Assembly (NCBI GenBank): GCA_947581615.1
Contig: CANPVD010000045.1
Span: 1-64,000, forward strand
Source of the DNA: Candidatus Humimonas hydrogenitrophica
GTDB lineage: Bacteria > Gemmatimonadota > Gemmatimonadetes > Palauibacterales > Palauibacteraceae
Reading direction: 5' to 3'
DNA length: 64,000 nucleotides
In this document: positions 42,984 through 51,977 of the stretch, one piece after another
How the letters are laid out: every line of letters starts with the position of its first letter
How positions within the stretch are numbered: position 1 is the first letter of the stretch
Notes under the pieces: generated by a model
The model's database searches: none
Seen by the model: the letters and a program-made list of their open reading frames with translations, nothing else
Told to the model about the DNA's origin: nothing
Position numbers and translations under genes: made by a program

Positions 42984-43366
42984 CGGAGAGCTGACGGGCC
43001 GCGAGGCCCGCGTTCCGTGCCTCGGGCGACCGCCCGGTTCCGCCAACCGCGGGGCCGGGCGGTCGTGCGAAGGGCGCCGGGACGGACCCGAAAGGGGTGT
43101 CCGGCCAGGAGTCGTCTCCAGAAACTCGTCCGGGGCGCGTCGCGGGCGGACGCGGCGGTGGTCGTGACCCGCGTGGCGTGCATTGCCGTCCGGGTGTAGA
43201 GCCAGTCGAAGGCGATCACGGGTCGGACCATGGACGACGAGACCCGGATCGCCATGGACCGAGTGGCCCCGATCGGCGGGAACCCAGCGGTTCGTCCCGC
43301 GGTTCCCGTGATGGATGCCCCGCGGTGGGCGGCGGGGCCCCACTCCCACGGCTCCGGAGGGGCCTC
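42984..43366. other. 383-bp gap between M13 peptidase and beta-barrel genes
   Basis: Besides the inverted repeat at 43027-43065, I see no gene. Minus-strand frames through 43080-43250 are open, but their translations have no signal peptide, ribosome site or recognisable motif. The plus-strand promoter for the gene starting at 43367 should lie within 43200-43350, but no clear boxes are visible. Confidence 0.5.
43027..43065 (+). terminator. Perfect 11-bp inverted repeat after the M13 peptidase gene
   Basis: CGACCGCCCGG (43027-43037) pairs with CCGGGCGGTCG (43055-43065) around a 17-base loop, 44 bp after the stop codon. No T-run follows on either strand. It is likely a transcript-end structure, but it could also be an operator for a dimeric regulator of the following gene. 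Confidence 0.4.
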
Positions 43367-44125
43367 ATGCGACGACTCCTGTCCGTTTCGTTCCGGCACG
43401 GCTGGTCGCGATCTCGGATCCGCTTCCGGCGTGCGGCCTGTGTCGCGTTCCTGGGGGCAGCGCTGGTGACGTCGGCCGGTCCGCTGGACGGGCAGGGAGC
43501 GTCCCTCGCCGTGACGCCCTTCGTCGGACTGTACGTGCCGACCGGGCGTCTGGGAACCTGGAACCTGGCCAGCATCGAGGGCGGGTCCGTGACGACGGTC
43601 CTCGAGCAGCGATCCTCCGTGGCGCTCGGGGCCCGCGTGACCGGCCGGCTGACGAATCGGCTGGCCCTGGAGGGTGCCCTCGCCTGGACGCCGAGCTCCG
43701 TGCGGTCGACGACCTCGGGCGGTCTCCTGTTCCGGGACGTGCCGGCCGTGGCGGCGGTGGCGCCCGGAGGGGCGTCCGGTACATCCGGTGCGGCCGTGTG
43801 GATGGGCAGCGCAGCCCTCCTGTACGACCTGCTCCGGACCGGTTCGGCGGCCTCGTTCTATGTGAAGGCCGGACCCGCACTCGTATCCCGAACCGGGTCG
43901 GCGACGTGGTCCGGGGTGAGTGGGCGCGCGGACCTGGGTGGGCTCGCTGGCATCGGTGCCCGGATCCGAGTCGGTGGGGTGGTCGCCGTGCGACTGGACG
44001 CCGACGACACGATCTCTCGGGCCCGCTTGACCGACGAGGCCAGCGGGACGCGCACGGTGGGCCGCACGCAGCACGACCTCCTGTTCACGGCCGCCCTGTC
44101 GATCGGGATCGCCGGACGCCGCTGA
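43367..44125 (+). CDS. Outer-membrane beta-barrel-like protein
   Basis: The ATG at 43367 follows GGAGGGG. It yields 252 residues with a basic n-region, a hydrophobic core (ACVAFLGAALVTSA) and a likely cleavage after GQG. The mature part consists of short alternating strands with Gly/aromatic turns (VTPFVGLYVPTGRLGTW, SSVALGARVTGRLTNRLALEGALAW, ASFYVKAGPALVSR) and ends LLFTAALSIGIAGRR, typical of eight-stranded OmpA-like barrels. Function is unknown. No operon partner is evident. Confidence 0.7.
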   Translation: MRRLLSVSFRHGWSRSRIRFRRAACVAFLGAALVTSAGPLDGQGASLAVTPFVGLYVPTGRLGTWNLASIEGGSVTTVLEQRSSVALGARVTGRLTNRLALEGALAWTPSSVRSTTSGGLLFRDVPAVAAVAPGGASGTSGAAVWMGSAALLYDLLRTGSAASFYVKAGPALVSRTGSATWSGVSGRADLGGLAGIGARIRVGGVVAVRLDADDTISRARLTDEASGTRTVGRTQHDLLFTAALSIGIAGRR

Positions 44126-44218
44126 CCTCCGGCCGGCGCCGCTTCCACTGGCCCCGGACCGCCGGCCCGCCTACCGTGGCCCCGTCCGAGATCCGCTCGT
44201 CACGGAGGGGAGGCCGCC

Positions 44219-44914
44219 CTGTCCGACCCGATCGACATTCGCCACCTGACCGTGCCCCGGCAGCTGCGCTACGCCGTCCGCGGGGAGGAGAAGGCGCCCC
44301 GGGAGGTGTGGTTCGCGCTGCACGGCTACGGTCAATTGGCGCACCGCTTCCTGCGCTACCTGGAGGTCCTCGACGACGGCTCGAGGCTCCTCGTCGCCCC
44401 GGAGGGCCTCCACCGCTACTACGTGAATCACTCGGAGCGGAAGGTCGGCGCCACCTGGATGACCAGCGAGGACCGCCTCACGGACATCGACGACTACGTG
44501 ACGTGGCTGGATCACCTGTACGAGACGGAGTTCGAGACCGTGCGGCGCGAGGACGTCCGGGTGATCGCGCTCGGCTTCTCGCAGGGCGTCCACACGCTGT
44601 GTCGATGGCTCGCGTTCGGCGGGGCCGCCGTGGACGCGGCGGTGGCGTGGGGGGCGGGCCTTCCGCCGGACCTGGACGTGGAGGCCCACGCCGGGGCGCT
44701 GCGAGGAACGCGGCTGTTCCTGGTGGCCGGTGACCGGGATCCGGTGTTCGGCCCCGCGGCCGTAGCCGACGCCGAGCGTCGCCTGGAGGCCGCCGGACTC
44801 GAGGCCCGGACCCTGGGCTTCGAGGGCGACCACCGCCTCGACCGCGACACCCTGGCCCGCCTGGCAGCGGAGATCGGCGGAAAGGGGAGTGTCGGGCCGG
44901 GACCGGAGCGTTGA
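44219..44914 (+). CDS. Phospholipase/carboxylesterase-like hydrolase, probable CTG start
   Basis: The alpha/beta hydrolase (231 residues from CTG) has VWFALHGYGQLAHRFLRYL (oxyanion region), LLVAPEGLHRYYV, nucleophile Ser in ALGFSQGVHTLCRW, the acid in VAGDRDPVFG and His in EGDHRLDRDTL, as in the dienelactone hydrolase/YpfH-like carboxylesterase group. The first ordinary start, GTG 44252, has no ribosome site. CTG at 44219 lies 5 nt after GGAGGGGAGG and adds the in-frame SDPIDIRHLT. It converges with the AI-2E transporter gene. Confidence 0.8.
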   Translation: MSDPIDIRHLTVPRQLRYAVRGEEKAPREVWFALHGYGQLAHRFLRYLEVLDDGSRLLVAPEGLHRYYVNHSERKVGATWMTSEDRLTDIDDYVTWLDHLYETEFETVRREDVRVIALGFSQGVHTLCRWLAFGGAAVDAAVAWGAGLPPDLDVEAHAGALRGTRLFLVAGDRDPVFGPAAVADAERRLEAAGLEARTLGFEGDHRLDRDTLARLAAEIGGKGSVGPGPER

Positions 44915-44930
44915 GGGCACGCCTCCGGTC

Positions 44931-44973
44931 ACGGGGCTCCGGTCCGTCCCGGGACGTGGTCGAGAGGCCCCGT
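44931..44973. terminator. Hairpin between convergent esterase and AI-2E genes
   Basis: ACGGGGC (44931-44937) pairs with GCCCCGT (44967-44973), and the loop contains a further palindrome, GTCCCGGGAC (44945-44954). It fills the gap between two convergent stop codons. There is only a short T-tract on the plus strand, so termination is plausible but not certain. Confidence 0.4.
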
Positions 44974-46133
44974 TACTGCCCGGAAGGAGGGTGCGAAGAC
45001 CGGAAGGCACCGAGCGACACCCGGTCCATGAGGAGCTCACCCTCGGGCATTCGCTCCCCGGAGGGATGCCGGGGCTCCAGGATCAGCCGCGCCGTCTCGA
45101 TGAGCGACAGACACACCACGAACAGCACCGGGCCGATGAGGACGCCCGCCGCTCCGAACACGATGATGCCGCCCAGCACGCTGAAGAAGACGATCAGCGG
45201 GTGGAGCTGGGCCCGGTCGCTGACGAGTACGGCGCGCAGCAGGTTGTCCACGGTACTCACCACCAGGAAGCCGAACAGGAGGAGCGCCACGCCCCGTCCG
45301 ACGTGCCCGTGCACCAGGAGGAGCACGCCGGCCGGGATCCATACCACCGGCGCGCCCACCACGGGCAGCAGGGAGAGGACGGCCGCCACCGTGCCCCACA
45401 GTACCGCCGCCGGAAGCCCCAGGAACCAGAACGCCAGGCCGACCAGGACGCCCTGCACGACCGCGACGGCCACGTTTCCGTACATGGTGGCGAACGTGAC
45501 CTCGCGAGCACGCTCCACCAGCCTCTGCGTGTAGTCCGGCTCCAGGGGGAGCAGCCACGCGAGCAGCTTCACGAGGCCCTCGCCGTCCCGGAGCATGAAG
45601 AAGAGGGTGAACAGGGCGGCGCCACCCTGTAAGAGCCACCCTCCCAGCCCGGACACGAAGCTGAGGGTGCGCTCGGCCACGAGGTTGGGCAGCTCCTGGA
45701 GCTGCCGGCCGATCTGCTCCGACACTCGGCCCGGGGCGATGCCGAGGGAGCGGCCCAGGTCCTCGGCCCAGCGGCGGAGGTCTCCGCCCTGTCCCAGTTT
45801 CTGCCCCAGCTCGCGGCTGAGCTGGTCGATGTTGGCGTGCACGTCTCCGAGGAGCGCGACGGACAGGGCGACCAGGGGAAGGAGAACGAGGAAGAAGAGG
45901 ATGGCCGTGCCCAGGAACGCGGACACGTTGGGCTCCCCTATGCGCCGTTCCAACCACCGGTAACCGGGATAGGCGAGGGCCGCGAGGGTCGCGCTGGTCA
46001 CGATCGCGGCCAGGAAGGGCCACAGGAAGACGCCGATCAGGACGCTGGCGGCTACGCCCAGCAGGAGCACCACGACCTCGCGGGCGCCGAGCACGACCTT
46101 CTGGTCGATGGGTCGGGAAGGCTCCTGGCTCAT
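44973..46133 (-). CDS. AI-2E/PerM family transporter (second copy)
   Basis: The 386-residue membrane protein has the same layout as 6447-7649: paired N-terminal helices (VVVLLLGVAASVLIGVFLWPFLAA), PGYRWLERRIGEPNVSAFLG, a long charged loop at 130-190, and a C-terminal block with LGLPAAVLWGTVAAVLSLLPVVGAP and FFSVLGGIIVFGAAGVLIGPVLF. The family has been proposed to export AI-2 or act in stress; the substrate is not known. ATG 46133 is chosen because the upstream extension is unconserved and GAGGGTG precedes it. Confidence 0.85.
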   Translation of the reverse strand: MSQEPSRPIDQKVVLGAREVVVLLLGVAASVLIGVFLWPFLAAIVTSATLAALAYPGYRWLERRIGEPNVSAFLGTAILFFLVLLPLVALSVALLGDVHANIDQLSRELGQKLGQGGDLRRWAEDLGRSLGIAPGRVSEQIGRQLQELPNLVAERTLSFVSGLGGWLLQGGAALFTLFFMLRDGEGLVKLLAWLLPLEPDYTQRLVERAREVTFATMYGNVAVAVVQGVLVGLAFWFLGLPAAVLWGTVAAVLSLLPVVGAPVVWIPAGVLLLVHGHVGRGVALLLFGFLVVSTVDNLLRAVLVSDRAQLHPLIVFFSVLGGIIVFGAAGVLIGPVLFVVCLSLIETARLILEPRHPSGERMPEGELLMDRVSLGAFRSSHPPSGQ

Positions 46134-46321
46134 GTCACCCTCGTGAAGGAGACTCGCGACCACGCCGCCACCCCCGGAGTATGGGGCCGTCACGCCCCGG
46201 AGGGCCACTTCCGGCGCGGGTCCTTCCCCACAGTCTCTCTCCACTCCTGCCCGGCTTCGCCTCGGCCCGCATCGCGCGATCGTACGACAAACAGTCCGAG
46301 CCAATTCGAAGGAGGCCTCCC

Positions 46322-46816
46322 ATGCGTATGCGAACCATGAAGGTGCGGGACGTCATGACCTCCAATCCAGAGGCGGTCACTCCCGAGCAGACCGTGAGCC
46401 ACGCCGCCCGCGTTATGCGCGATCGGGACGTGGGTGCGGTGCCCGTGGTCCAGGACCCGGAGACGCGCCGTCTCGTCGGAATCCTGACCGACCGTGACAT
46501 CGCGATCCGGCACGTCGCCGCCGGCCACCACCGCGAGTGTCCCGTCGGAGAGCACATGACGCGACGCGAGGACGTCGAGACGTTCGCCACGGCGCGCGCC
46601 GAGGATCACGTCGAGCTCGTCGTCGAGCTCATGCGGCGGCACGCGGTGCGTCGAGTCCCGATCGTCGATGAGAACGATGAGCACCTGGTGGGCATCGTGG
46701 CCCAGGCGGACATAGTCCGTTCCTACGGCGAGCAGGATCCCGAGGGGGTCGAGGAGGCGCTGGCCGCCATCTCCGAGCCCACGCGGCAGCATCCGCTGAC
46801 CGAAGCCACGGTTTGA
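46322..46816 (+). CDS. CBS-domain pair protein
   Basis: The 164-residue soluble protein is made of two CBS motifs: KVRDVMTSNPEAVTPEQTVSHAARVM … VGILTDRDIAIR (residues 6-65) and HMTRREDVETFATARAEDHVELVVELM … LVGIVAQADIVR (78-137). Such Bateman modules bind adenine nucleotides and act as energy or stress sensors. GAAGGAGG precedes the ATG. It converges with a second CBS protein and is divergent from the AI-2E gene. Confidence 0.9.
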   Translation: MRMRTMKVRDVMTSNPEAVTPEQTVSHAARVMRDRDVGAVPVVQDPETRRLVGILTDRDIAIRHVAAGHHRECPVGEHMTRREDVETFATARAEDHVELVVELMRRHAVRRVPIVDENDEHLVGIVAQADIVRSYGEQDPEGVEEALAAISEPTRQHPLTEATV

Positions 46817-46845
46817 CCTCCCATACCTCAGGAGGCGCGGCGCCG

Positions 46846-47289
46846 TCAGCTCGGTCGATACGAGCTTGCGACGTCCGTCTGGTGTCGCAGGATGCGACCG
46901 AGGTCGCTCGCCTCCTCGACCAGGAGGTCCAGGACATCGTCCATCGCCAGGATGCCGACCAGGCAGTCGGAGGTGTCCGTGATCACCAGGCGCCGTGTCC
47001 CGGCGCCCGCCATTCGGGCCACGGCCTCCTCGATGGGCGTGTGCTCGACGGCGGTGGTCACCGGTGCCGTCATGATGTCCGCCACTTCGGTGACGTCGGG
47101 ATCCAGGCTTCGCCCCACGCAGCGGAGCGCGATGTCGCGGTCCGTGAGAATCCCCACCGGGATCGCGGCCTGGTCGACCACGACGAGAGTACCCACGTCG
47201 TGACGCCCCATGCGCTGCGCGGCTTCTCTGACCGTCTCGTCGGGCCGCGCCGTGACCACGACGCGGCTGCAGATCCTGCCCACGGACAT
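46846..47289 (-). CDS. CBS-domain pair protein (second)
   Basis: The 147-residue Bateman module has CSRVVVTARPDETVREAAQRMGRHDVGTLVVVD with VGILTDRDIALR, then DIMTAPVTTAVEHTPIEEAVARM with VGILAMDDVLDLL. It is about the same size as, but only moderately similar to, the convergent neighbour 30 bp away, so the pair is probably an old duplication. The tail ILRHQTDVASSYRPS is unconserved. Confidence 0.9.
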   Translation of the reverse strand: MSVGRICSRVVVTARPDETVREAAQRMGRHDVGTLVVVDQAAIPVGILTDRDIALRCVGRSLDPDVTEVADIMTAPVTTAVEHTPIEEAVARMAGAGTRRLVITDTSDCLVGILAMDDVLDLLVEEASDLGRILRHQTDVASSYRPS

Positions 47290-47715
47290 GATCGCCTCCG
47301 TGGTGGGAGGAAGGGAGTGGCCCGGACCCCACGGGGAGCGGGCCCTTTCCTCACAACCTAACCGACCGCTCGGACCGGGACTGTCCGGACATGTCGGCGA
47401 CCGGATGTGGGGCGGAGCCCGACAGCGATGGTCGGTCTGTGCTCGACAGCGTCGGGTCCCCGATCGAGCGATCGCGACGGGGGCGTCGAGCGTTCAGGCT
47501 CCGGCCGGAGAGGCATCGTGACGCGGAGGTCTCCCACCGGTCCCGCCCCCGCGCGTCGGCTGGCTTCTCGTCCTCCTCGCCGGCGACTTCGGGGGCGCCA
47601 CGGCGGCTGCGCGCGGAGCCGAGGAACGATCTGTGCGCGGGCGTGTCCGAGCACGACTCGCGGCCCGGACGAGCCGGGCGCCGCTGCATTCACCGACTCC
47701 ATGACGGGAGCCACC
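47290..47715. other. 426-bp divergent gap between CBS and FKBP genes
   Basis: The region separates the minus-strand CBS gene from plus-strand FKBP and should contain both promoters. Long frames cross it on both strands, but their translations are Arg/Ser/Gly-rich without motifs. The segment 47350-47370 (TTTCCTCACAACCTAACCG) is locally AT-richer and is the best place for a promoter; no consensus pair is convincing. Confidence 0.5.
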
Positions 47716-48144
47716 ATGAGCGAGGCGAAGACGGGCGACACCGTGACGGTTCAGTACACGGGCACCCTGGACGACGGAACCGTGTTCGACAGCTCCGAGG
47801 ACCGCGAGCCCCTCACCTTCACGATCGGCGCCGGGGACCTGATCCCAGGATTCGAGCAAGCGGTCGTGGGGATGGAGCCGGGACAGAGCTTGACCGCGAC
47901 CTTCGGGCCGGAGGCGGCGTACGGGGAGCGGTCGGACGATCTCGTGTTCAGAATCGGGCGCGACCAGCTCCCCGAGGAAGTGGAGCCCGAGGTGGGAGAC
48001 CGGTTGGAGGCTCGCGACCCGGAGGGCAACAAGTTCGGGGTGTCGGTGGCCGCCGTGGCGGAAGACGTGGTCACGCTGGATGCCAACCATCCGCTGGCGG
48101 GCCGGGATCTCACGTTCGAGATCGAGCTGGTCGCGATCGACTGA
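47716..48144 (+). CDS. SlyD-like FKBP-type peptidyl-prolyl isomerase
   Basis: The 142-residue cytoplasmic isomerase has the FKBP part as VTVQYTGTLDDGTVFDSS and the IF insert and flap as IGAGDLIPGFEQAVVGMEPG … AAYGE, ending DANHPLAGRDLTFEIELV, the SlyD/FkpB signature. The C-terminal His-rich metal tail of SlyD is absent. ATG 47716 is preferred over 47701. It assists folding of proline-containing substrates. Confidence 0.92.
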   Translation: MSEAKTGDTVTVQYTGTLDDGTVFDSSEDREPLTFTIGAGDLIPGFEQAVVGMEPGQSLTATFGPEAAYGERSDDLVFRIGRDQLPEEVEPEVGDRLEARDPEGNKFGVSVAAVAEDVVTLDANHPLAGRDLTFEIELVAID

Positions 48145-48313
48145 CCGGGTGCGCGACCCGCTTGACGCGGAGGGCCGTCGACGTTGAGTTGATCGGGATC
48201 CCACTCGGCTCGCCGCTGGCGGCGCGTCTACGGACGGAGTCGACCGGGGTCGCCTCGTCGGGCGCCAGGCCGTGCGCGTCCGGGGCGTCCTCCGGTCCTT
48301 CTGAAGGAACCGA

Positions 48314-49804
48314 ATGAGCGACGCACCGCTCCTCCTGGCCCTGGACCAGGGTACGACGTCGACCCGCGCCATCGCGTTCGACGCCGACGGACGTCCGGCC
48401 GTGAGCGCCCGCCGCGAGCTGCCCCAGACGTATCCGGGTCCGGGACGCGTCGAGCACGATCCCGGGCGCATCCGCGACGACGCGATCGCGGTGTGCCGGG
48501 AGGCTCTGGAGCGCGCGGAGGCCTCCGGGGGCCGGGTGGCCGCCATCGGGATCACCAATCAGCGGGAGACCACGCTTCTGTGGGAGCGGGCCACGGGTCG
48601 GCCGCTGCACCCGGCGATCGTGTGGCAGGACCGCAGGACCGCGCCGGCGTGCGATGCGCTCCGGGAACAGGGGGCGGAGCCGCTCGTCCGCCGGAAGACG
48701 GGCCTCCTCCTGGATCCCTATTTTTCGGCCACGAAGCTGGCCTGGCTCCTCGAGCACGTCGAGGGCGCCCGCGAGGCGGCTGGACGGGGCGAGCTGGCCT
48801 TCGGCACGGTCGACAGCTGGCTCGTCTGGCATCTCACCGGCGGCCGGGTGCACGCCACCGACGCGACCAACGCGTCGCGCACCCTCCTGTTCGACATCCA
48901 CGAGCAGCGCTGGGACGAGGAGCTTCTGGAGACCTTCGGGATCCCCGCCGCGGTGCTGCCCGACGTGCGTGACTCCTCCGGTTTCTTCGGGGAGACGGAC
49001 CCGGCGCTCTTCGGCCGGCCGGTTCCGATCGGCGGCGTGGCCGGGGACCAGCAGGCGGCCACCTTCGGGCAGGCGGCCTTCCGGGCCGGCGAGGCCAAGT
49101 GCACGTATGGAACGGGCGCCTTCCTCCTCCTGATCACGGGAGGCCAGCCCGTGGTCTCCCGGAGCCGTCTCCTCACGACGGTGGCCTGGCGCCTGGGCGG
49201 CGAGGTCACCTACGCGCTGGAGGGCAGCATCTTCAGCGCCGGCTCGGCGGTCGGGTGGCTGCGGGAGGGCCTCGGGATCCTCGAGGCTCCGGAGGCGAGC
49301 GAGACCCTCGCGGCGGCCGCTCGCGCCGGCAGCGAGGTCGTGCTGGTGCCCGCCTTCACCGGCCTCGGCGCGCCCTACTGGGACCCGGACGCCCGCGGCG
49401 CCCTGCTCGGAGTGGGGCGAGACACGGGCCCCGCCGAGATCGCCCGGGCGGCACTCGATGCGGTCGCCTTCCAGACCGGCGACCTGCTCGAGGCCATGCA
49501 GACGGACACGGACGTGGTACCCTCGGTACTGCGGGTGGACGGCGGCCTTTCGCGCAACAACCTGGGCATGCAGATGGTGGCCGACCTGGTGGGGATGCCG
49601 GTGGAGCGGCCGCAGGTCACCGAGACCACCGCGCTCGGGGCGGCCTACCTGGCCGGGCTCCACGCCGGCGTGTACAGCGGTCTCGAGGCGATCGGGACCC
49701 ACTGGCGTCGCGATCGGCGCTGGGAGCCCTCCATCGACGCGGAAGAGCGCCAGGGGCGCGTGCGTCGCTGGAAGGACGCCGTCGCGAGGGTGCTCACGCG
49801 CTGA
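48314..49804 (+). CDS. glpK: Glycerol kinase
   Basis: The 496-residue FGGY kinase makes glycerol 3-phosphate. The phosphate-1 motif is [16 protein letters not shown]. Substrate motifs [17 protein letters not shown] and AIVWQDRRT follow, and the adenosine region has [20 protein letters not shown] and [10 protein letters not shown]. Length is normal. No glpF or glpD is adjacent; the next gene is a CDP-alcohol phosphatidyltransferase, so glycerol phosphate for phospholipid synthesis is a possible link. Confidence 0.96.
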   Translation: MSDAPLLLALDQGTTSTRAIAFDADGRPAVSARRELPQTYPGPGRVEHDPGRIRDDAIAVCREALERAEASGGRVAAIGITNQRETTLLWERATGRPLHPAIVWQDRRTAPACDALREQGAEPLVRRKTGLLLDPYFSATKLAWLLEHVEGAREAAGRGELAFGTVDSWLVWHLTGGRVHATDATNASRTLLFDIHEQRWDEELLETFGIPAAVLPDVRDSSGFFGETDPALFGRPVPIGGVAGDQQAATFGQAAFRAGEAKCTYGTGAFLLLITGGQPVVSRSRLLTTVAWRLGGEVTYALEGSIFSAGSAVGWLREGLGILEAPEASETLAAAARAGSEVVLVPAFTGLGAPYWDPDARGALLGVGRDTGPAEIARAALDAVAFQTGDLLEAMQTDTDVVPSVLRVDGGLSRNNLGMQMVADLVGMPVERPQVTETTALGAAYLAGLHAGVYSGLEAIGTHWRRDRRWEPSIDAEERQGRVRRWKDAVARVLTR

Positions 49805-49915
49805 TCCGGAGGGCCGAATGCTCTCCGAGGCCCCGTCTCGGAGGCATCCCGACGGCGGTAGTGGCCCGAACGCCCCGTTCTTCCGCCCGCCGATTCCCCT
49901 CACCGAGGAGGTCGC

Positions 49916-50686
49916 ATGGACGGCCCGACGCCCGACCACGGCGCCGACGAATCTCCCTCCCACCCGAACCGGCGAGGGTCCGGCGGCGGATCGGCCCCGC
50001 AGCACGAGCGCACGTCCCGCTTCGCTCTCGGCCACCTGGAGGCCCGGGTCCTGCCGTGGCTGGCCTCGCGGCTTCCGGAACGCGTGACGCCGGACCACAT
50101 GACCGCGCTGGGCGTGGTCGCGTCCCTGGCGGCGGCGGCGGCCTACCTGCTCAGCAACCGTTCGCCCGCGTGGCTGTGGGCGGCCAGCGGCTGCCTCGTC
50201 GTCCAGTGGTTCGGGGACAGCCTCGATGGGAACCTGGCCCGCCACAGGCGGATCGAACGGCCCCGCTACGGCTTCTACCTGGACCACCTGGTGGACGCCT
50301 TCTCGACCTTCGCCATCGGCCTCGGCCTCGGGCTGTCGCCCTACATGCTCCTCTCCGTCGGGCTGGCCATCGTGGTCGCCTACCACCTGCTCTCCATCAA
50401 CGTCTACCTGGAGACGTACGTCTACGGGGAATTCAGCTTCGGATACGCCTGGCTGGGGCCCACAGAGGCTCGCGTGGTGCTCATCGGTCTCAACACGCTG
50501 GCGGTGACCGTCGGGCCGCTGCCCTTCGGCGTGGCGGGAGCCGGCGCGACCGTGTTCGACGTCGCGGGCGGAGTCGCCGCGCTCGGAATGCTGGGACTGC
50601 TCGGCGCGCGCGTGGCCACCAACCTGCGCCGACTGGCGCGCCTCGAGCCGGCCGGTCGGCCCGACCCTGTGGCGCCGACTCCGTAG
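49916..50686 (+). CDS. CDP-alcohol phosphatidyltransferase family protein
   Basis: The 256-residue membrane enzyme has the signature D-x2-D-G-x2-A-R-x8-G-x3-D-x3-D as GDSLDGNLARHRRIERPRYGF followed by YLDHLVD. There are about six transmembrane helices. The first 35 residues are a polar low-complexity extension. It transfers a phosphatidyl group to an alcohol such as glycerol phosphate or inositol; the acceptor is not readable. GAGGAGG precedes the ATG. It starts 111 bp after glpK on the same strand. Confidence 0.88.
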   Translation: MDGPTPDHGADESPSHPNRRGSGGGSAPQHERTSRFALGHLEARVLPWLASRLPERVTPDHMTALGVVASLAAAAAYLLSNRSPAWLWAASGCLVVQWFGDSLDGNLARHRRIERPRYGFYLDHLVDAFSTFAIGLGLGLSPYMLLSVGLAIVVAYHLLSINVYLETYVYGEFSFGYAWLGPTEARVVLIGLNTLAVTVGPLPFGVAGAGATVFDVAGGVAALGMLGLLGARVATNLRRLARLEPAGRPDPVAPTP

Positions 50687-50755
50687 GCGGCGGGAGACGC
50701 GGCGCGGTCCATGCGGTGGCGACCCGGACGACGACACGACGGAACGGGAGGATCC

Positions 50756-50965
50756 ATGACGGACGTTCGACTCCACATCGATGGCATGAAGTGCGACGGG
50801 TGCGCGGCGGCCGTGACCGAGGCCCTGGAGGGGGTGCCGGGGGTCGACAGCGCCGAGGTGTCGCTGGACGAGGCTAGCGCCCGGGTGGCGGCCGGCGGCG
50901 CCGTGGCCGTGGAGGCGCTCGTCCGGGCGGTGGAGTCGGCCGGGTACGGGGCCTCGGCGGCTTGA
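50756..50965 (+). CDS. Heavy-metal-associated (HMA) domain protein, CopZ-like
   Basis: The 69-residue ferredoxin-like fold has the metal site GMKCDGCAAAV (residues 10-20) between strand 1 and helix 1, and ends LVRAVESAGYGA, typical of HMA domains. It would bind Cu(I) or another soft metal and pass it to a partner. GGGAGG precedes the ATG. CtaG, needed for the copper centre of cytochrome oxidase, follows 118 bp later, which fits a copper-delivery role (inference). Confidence 0.9.
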   Translation: MTDVRLHIDGMKCDGCAAAVTEALEGVPGVDSAEVSLDEASARVAAGGAVAVEALVRAVESAGYGASAA

Positions 50966-51083
50966 GGTCGTGACCCCGATCCTCCAACTTGCGGCCTGAA
51001 GGGCGGCGGGAACCGGGTCGACCGGCGTCCCGCGCGGACCGGGCGGTCGGCCCGGCCTACCTCCGAAGGCGAGACGACGTTCG

Positions 51084-51977
51084 ATGACTGGCGGTCTGAC
51101 CTCCCTCTTCCTCCTGCACGGCGAAGCTCCGGCGGCGTTCGTGTGGCCCTCGTGGGACACGCCTCCCAGCGTGGCGTTGGGAGTCCTGGTCTGGCTGGGC
51201 GGCTACCTGTACGTGACGGGACCACTGCGCCGGCGACTGGGGATCTCGCGGCCGGACGACCAGACGGCCCGCACGATCCGTTTCGTGCTCGGCCTGGTGG
51301 CCATGTTCGTGGCTCTCACGGGGCCGGTGCACGAGCTCAGCGACTTCTTCCTGTTCAGCGCCCACATGGTCCAGGTCATGTTGATGACCATGATCATGCC
51401 CCCCCTGCTGATCAGCGGCGTGCCGCGCTGGGTGGTGGAGAAGGCGCTCGAGTCGCCGCCCGTCGCGGCGGTCGCCCGCGTGCTCACCCGGCCCGGCGTC
51501 GCCGCGGCCCTCTTCCTGGTGACGCTCGCCGCGTGGCACGTGCCGGCGTTCTTCGATCACATCATCGCGTACCGGCCCATTCACGTGGCGGGCCACCTGG
51601 CCCTCATGACCACCGGCGTCATCGTGTGGTGGCCGGTGTTGAGCCCCTATGAAGAGCACCGGCTGTCGTACGGGATGCAGATGGTCTACCTGTTCCTGCT
51701 CGGCCTCGTGATGAAGCTCATCGGTGCGCTCATCACGCTCTCGACCGACGTCGTGTACAGGGTGTATCCGGCAGGGGTGCGGCCTTTCGGCCTCACGCCC
51801 ATTCAGGACCAGAAGTGGGGCGGCCTCATCATGTGGGTGCTCATGGGCGTCACCGCCTGGGTGGTCATGAGCATCATCTTCTTCAAGTGGTACGCGGAGG
51901 AGAGCGGGCCGGACGTGGCGCCGGGCGGCCCCGCTCCGCTGCAGGCGGCCGGATCCCGAGAGGGAGCCTCGGCCTGA
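51084..51977 (+). CDS. ctaG: Cytochrome c oxidase assembly protein CtaG (caa3 type)
   Basis: The 297-residue protein has about seven transmembrane helices. FVLGLVAMFVALTGPVHELSDFFLFSAHMVQVMLMTMIMPPLLISGVP and AAWHVPAFFDHIIAY … HVAGHLALMTTGVIVWWPVL carry the conserved His/Met residues of the CtaG_Bacillus family, involved in oxidase assembly. The frame overlaps the next gene by 4 bases if the CTG start of that gene is accepted. No oxidase subunits are in the window. Confidence 0.92.
   Translation: MTGGLTSLFLLHGEAPAAFVWPSWDTPPSVALGVLVWLGGYLYVTGPLRRRLGISRPDDQTARTIRFVLGLVAMFVALTGPVHELSDFFLFSAHMVQVMLMTMIMPPLLISGVPRWVVEKALESPPVAAVARVLTRPGVAAALFLVTLAAWHVPAFFDHIIAYRPIHVAGHLALMTTGVIVWWPVLSPYEEHRLSYGMQMVYLFLLGLVMKLIGALITLSTDVVYRVYPAGVRPFGLTPIQDQKWGGLIMWVLMGVTAWVVMSIIFFKWYAEESGPDVAPGGPAPLQAAGSREGASA

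Noticed and set aside
42990-43340. Minus-strand coding region between the M13 peptidase and barrel genes
   Set aside because: Frames are open, but there is no start with a ribosome site, no signal and no motif; coding pressure from neighbours explains openness.
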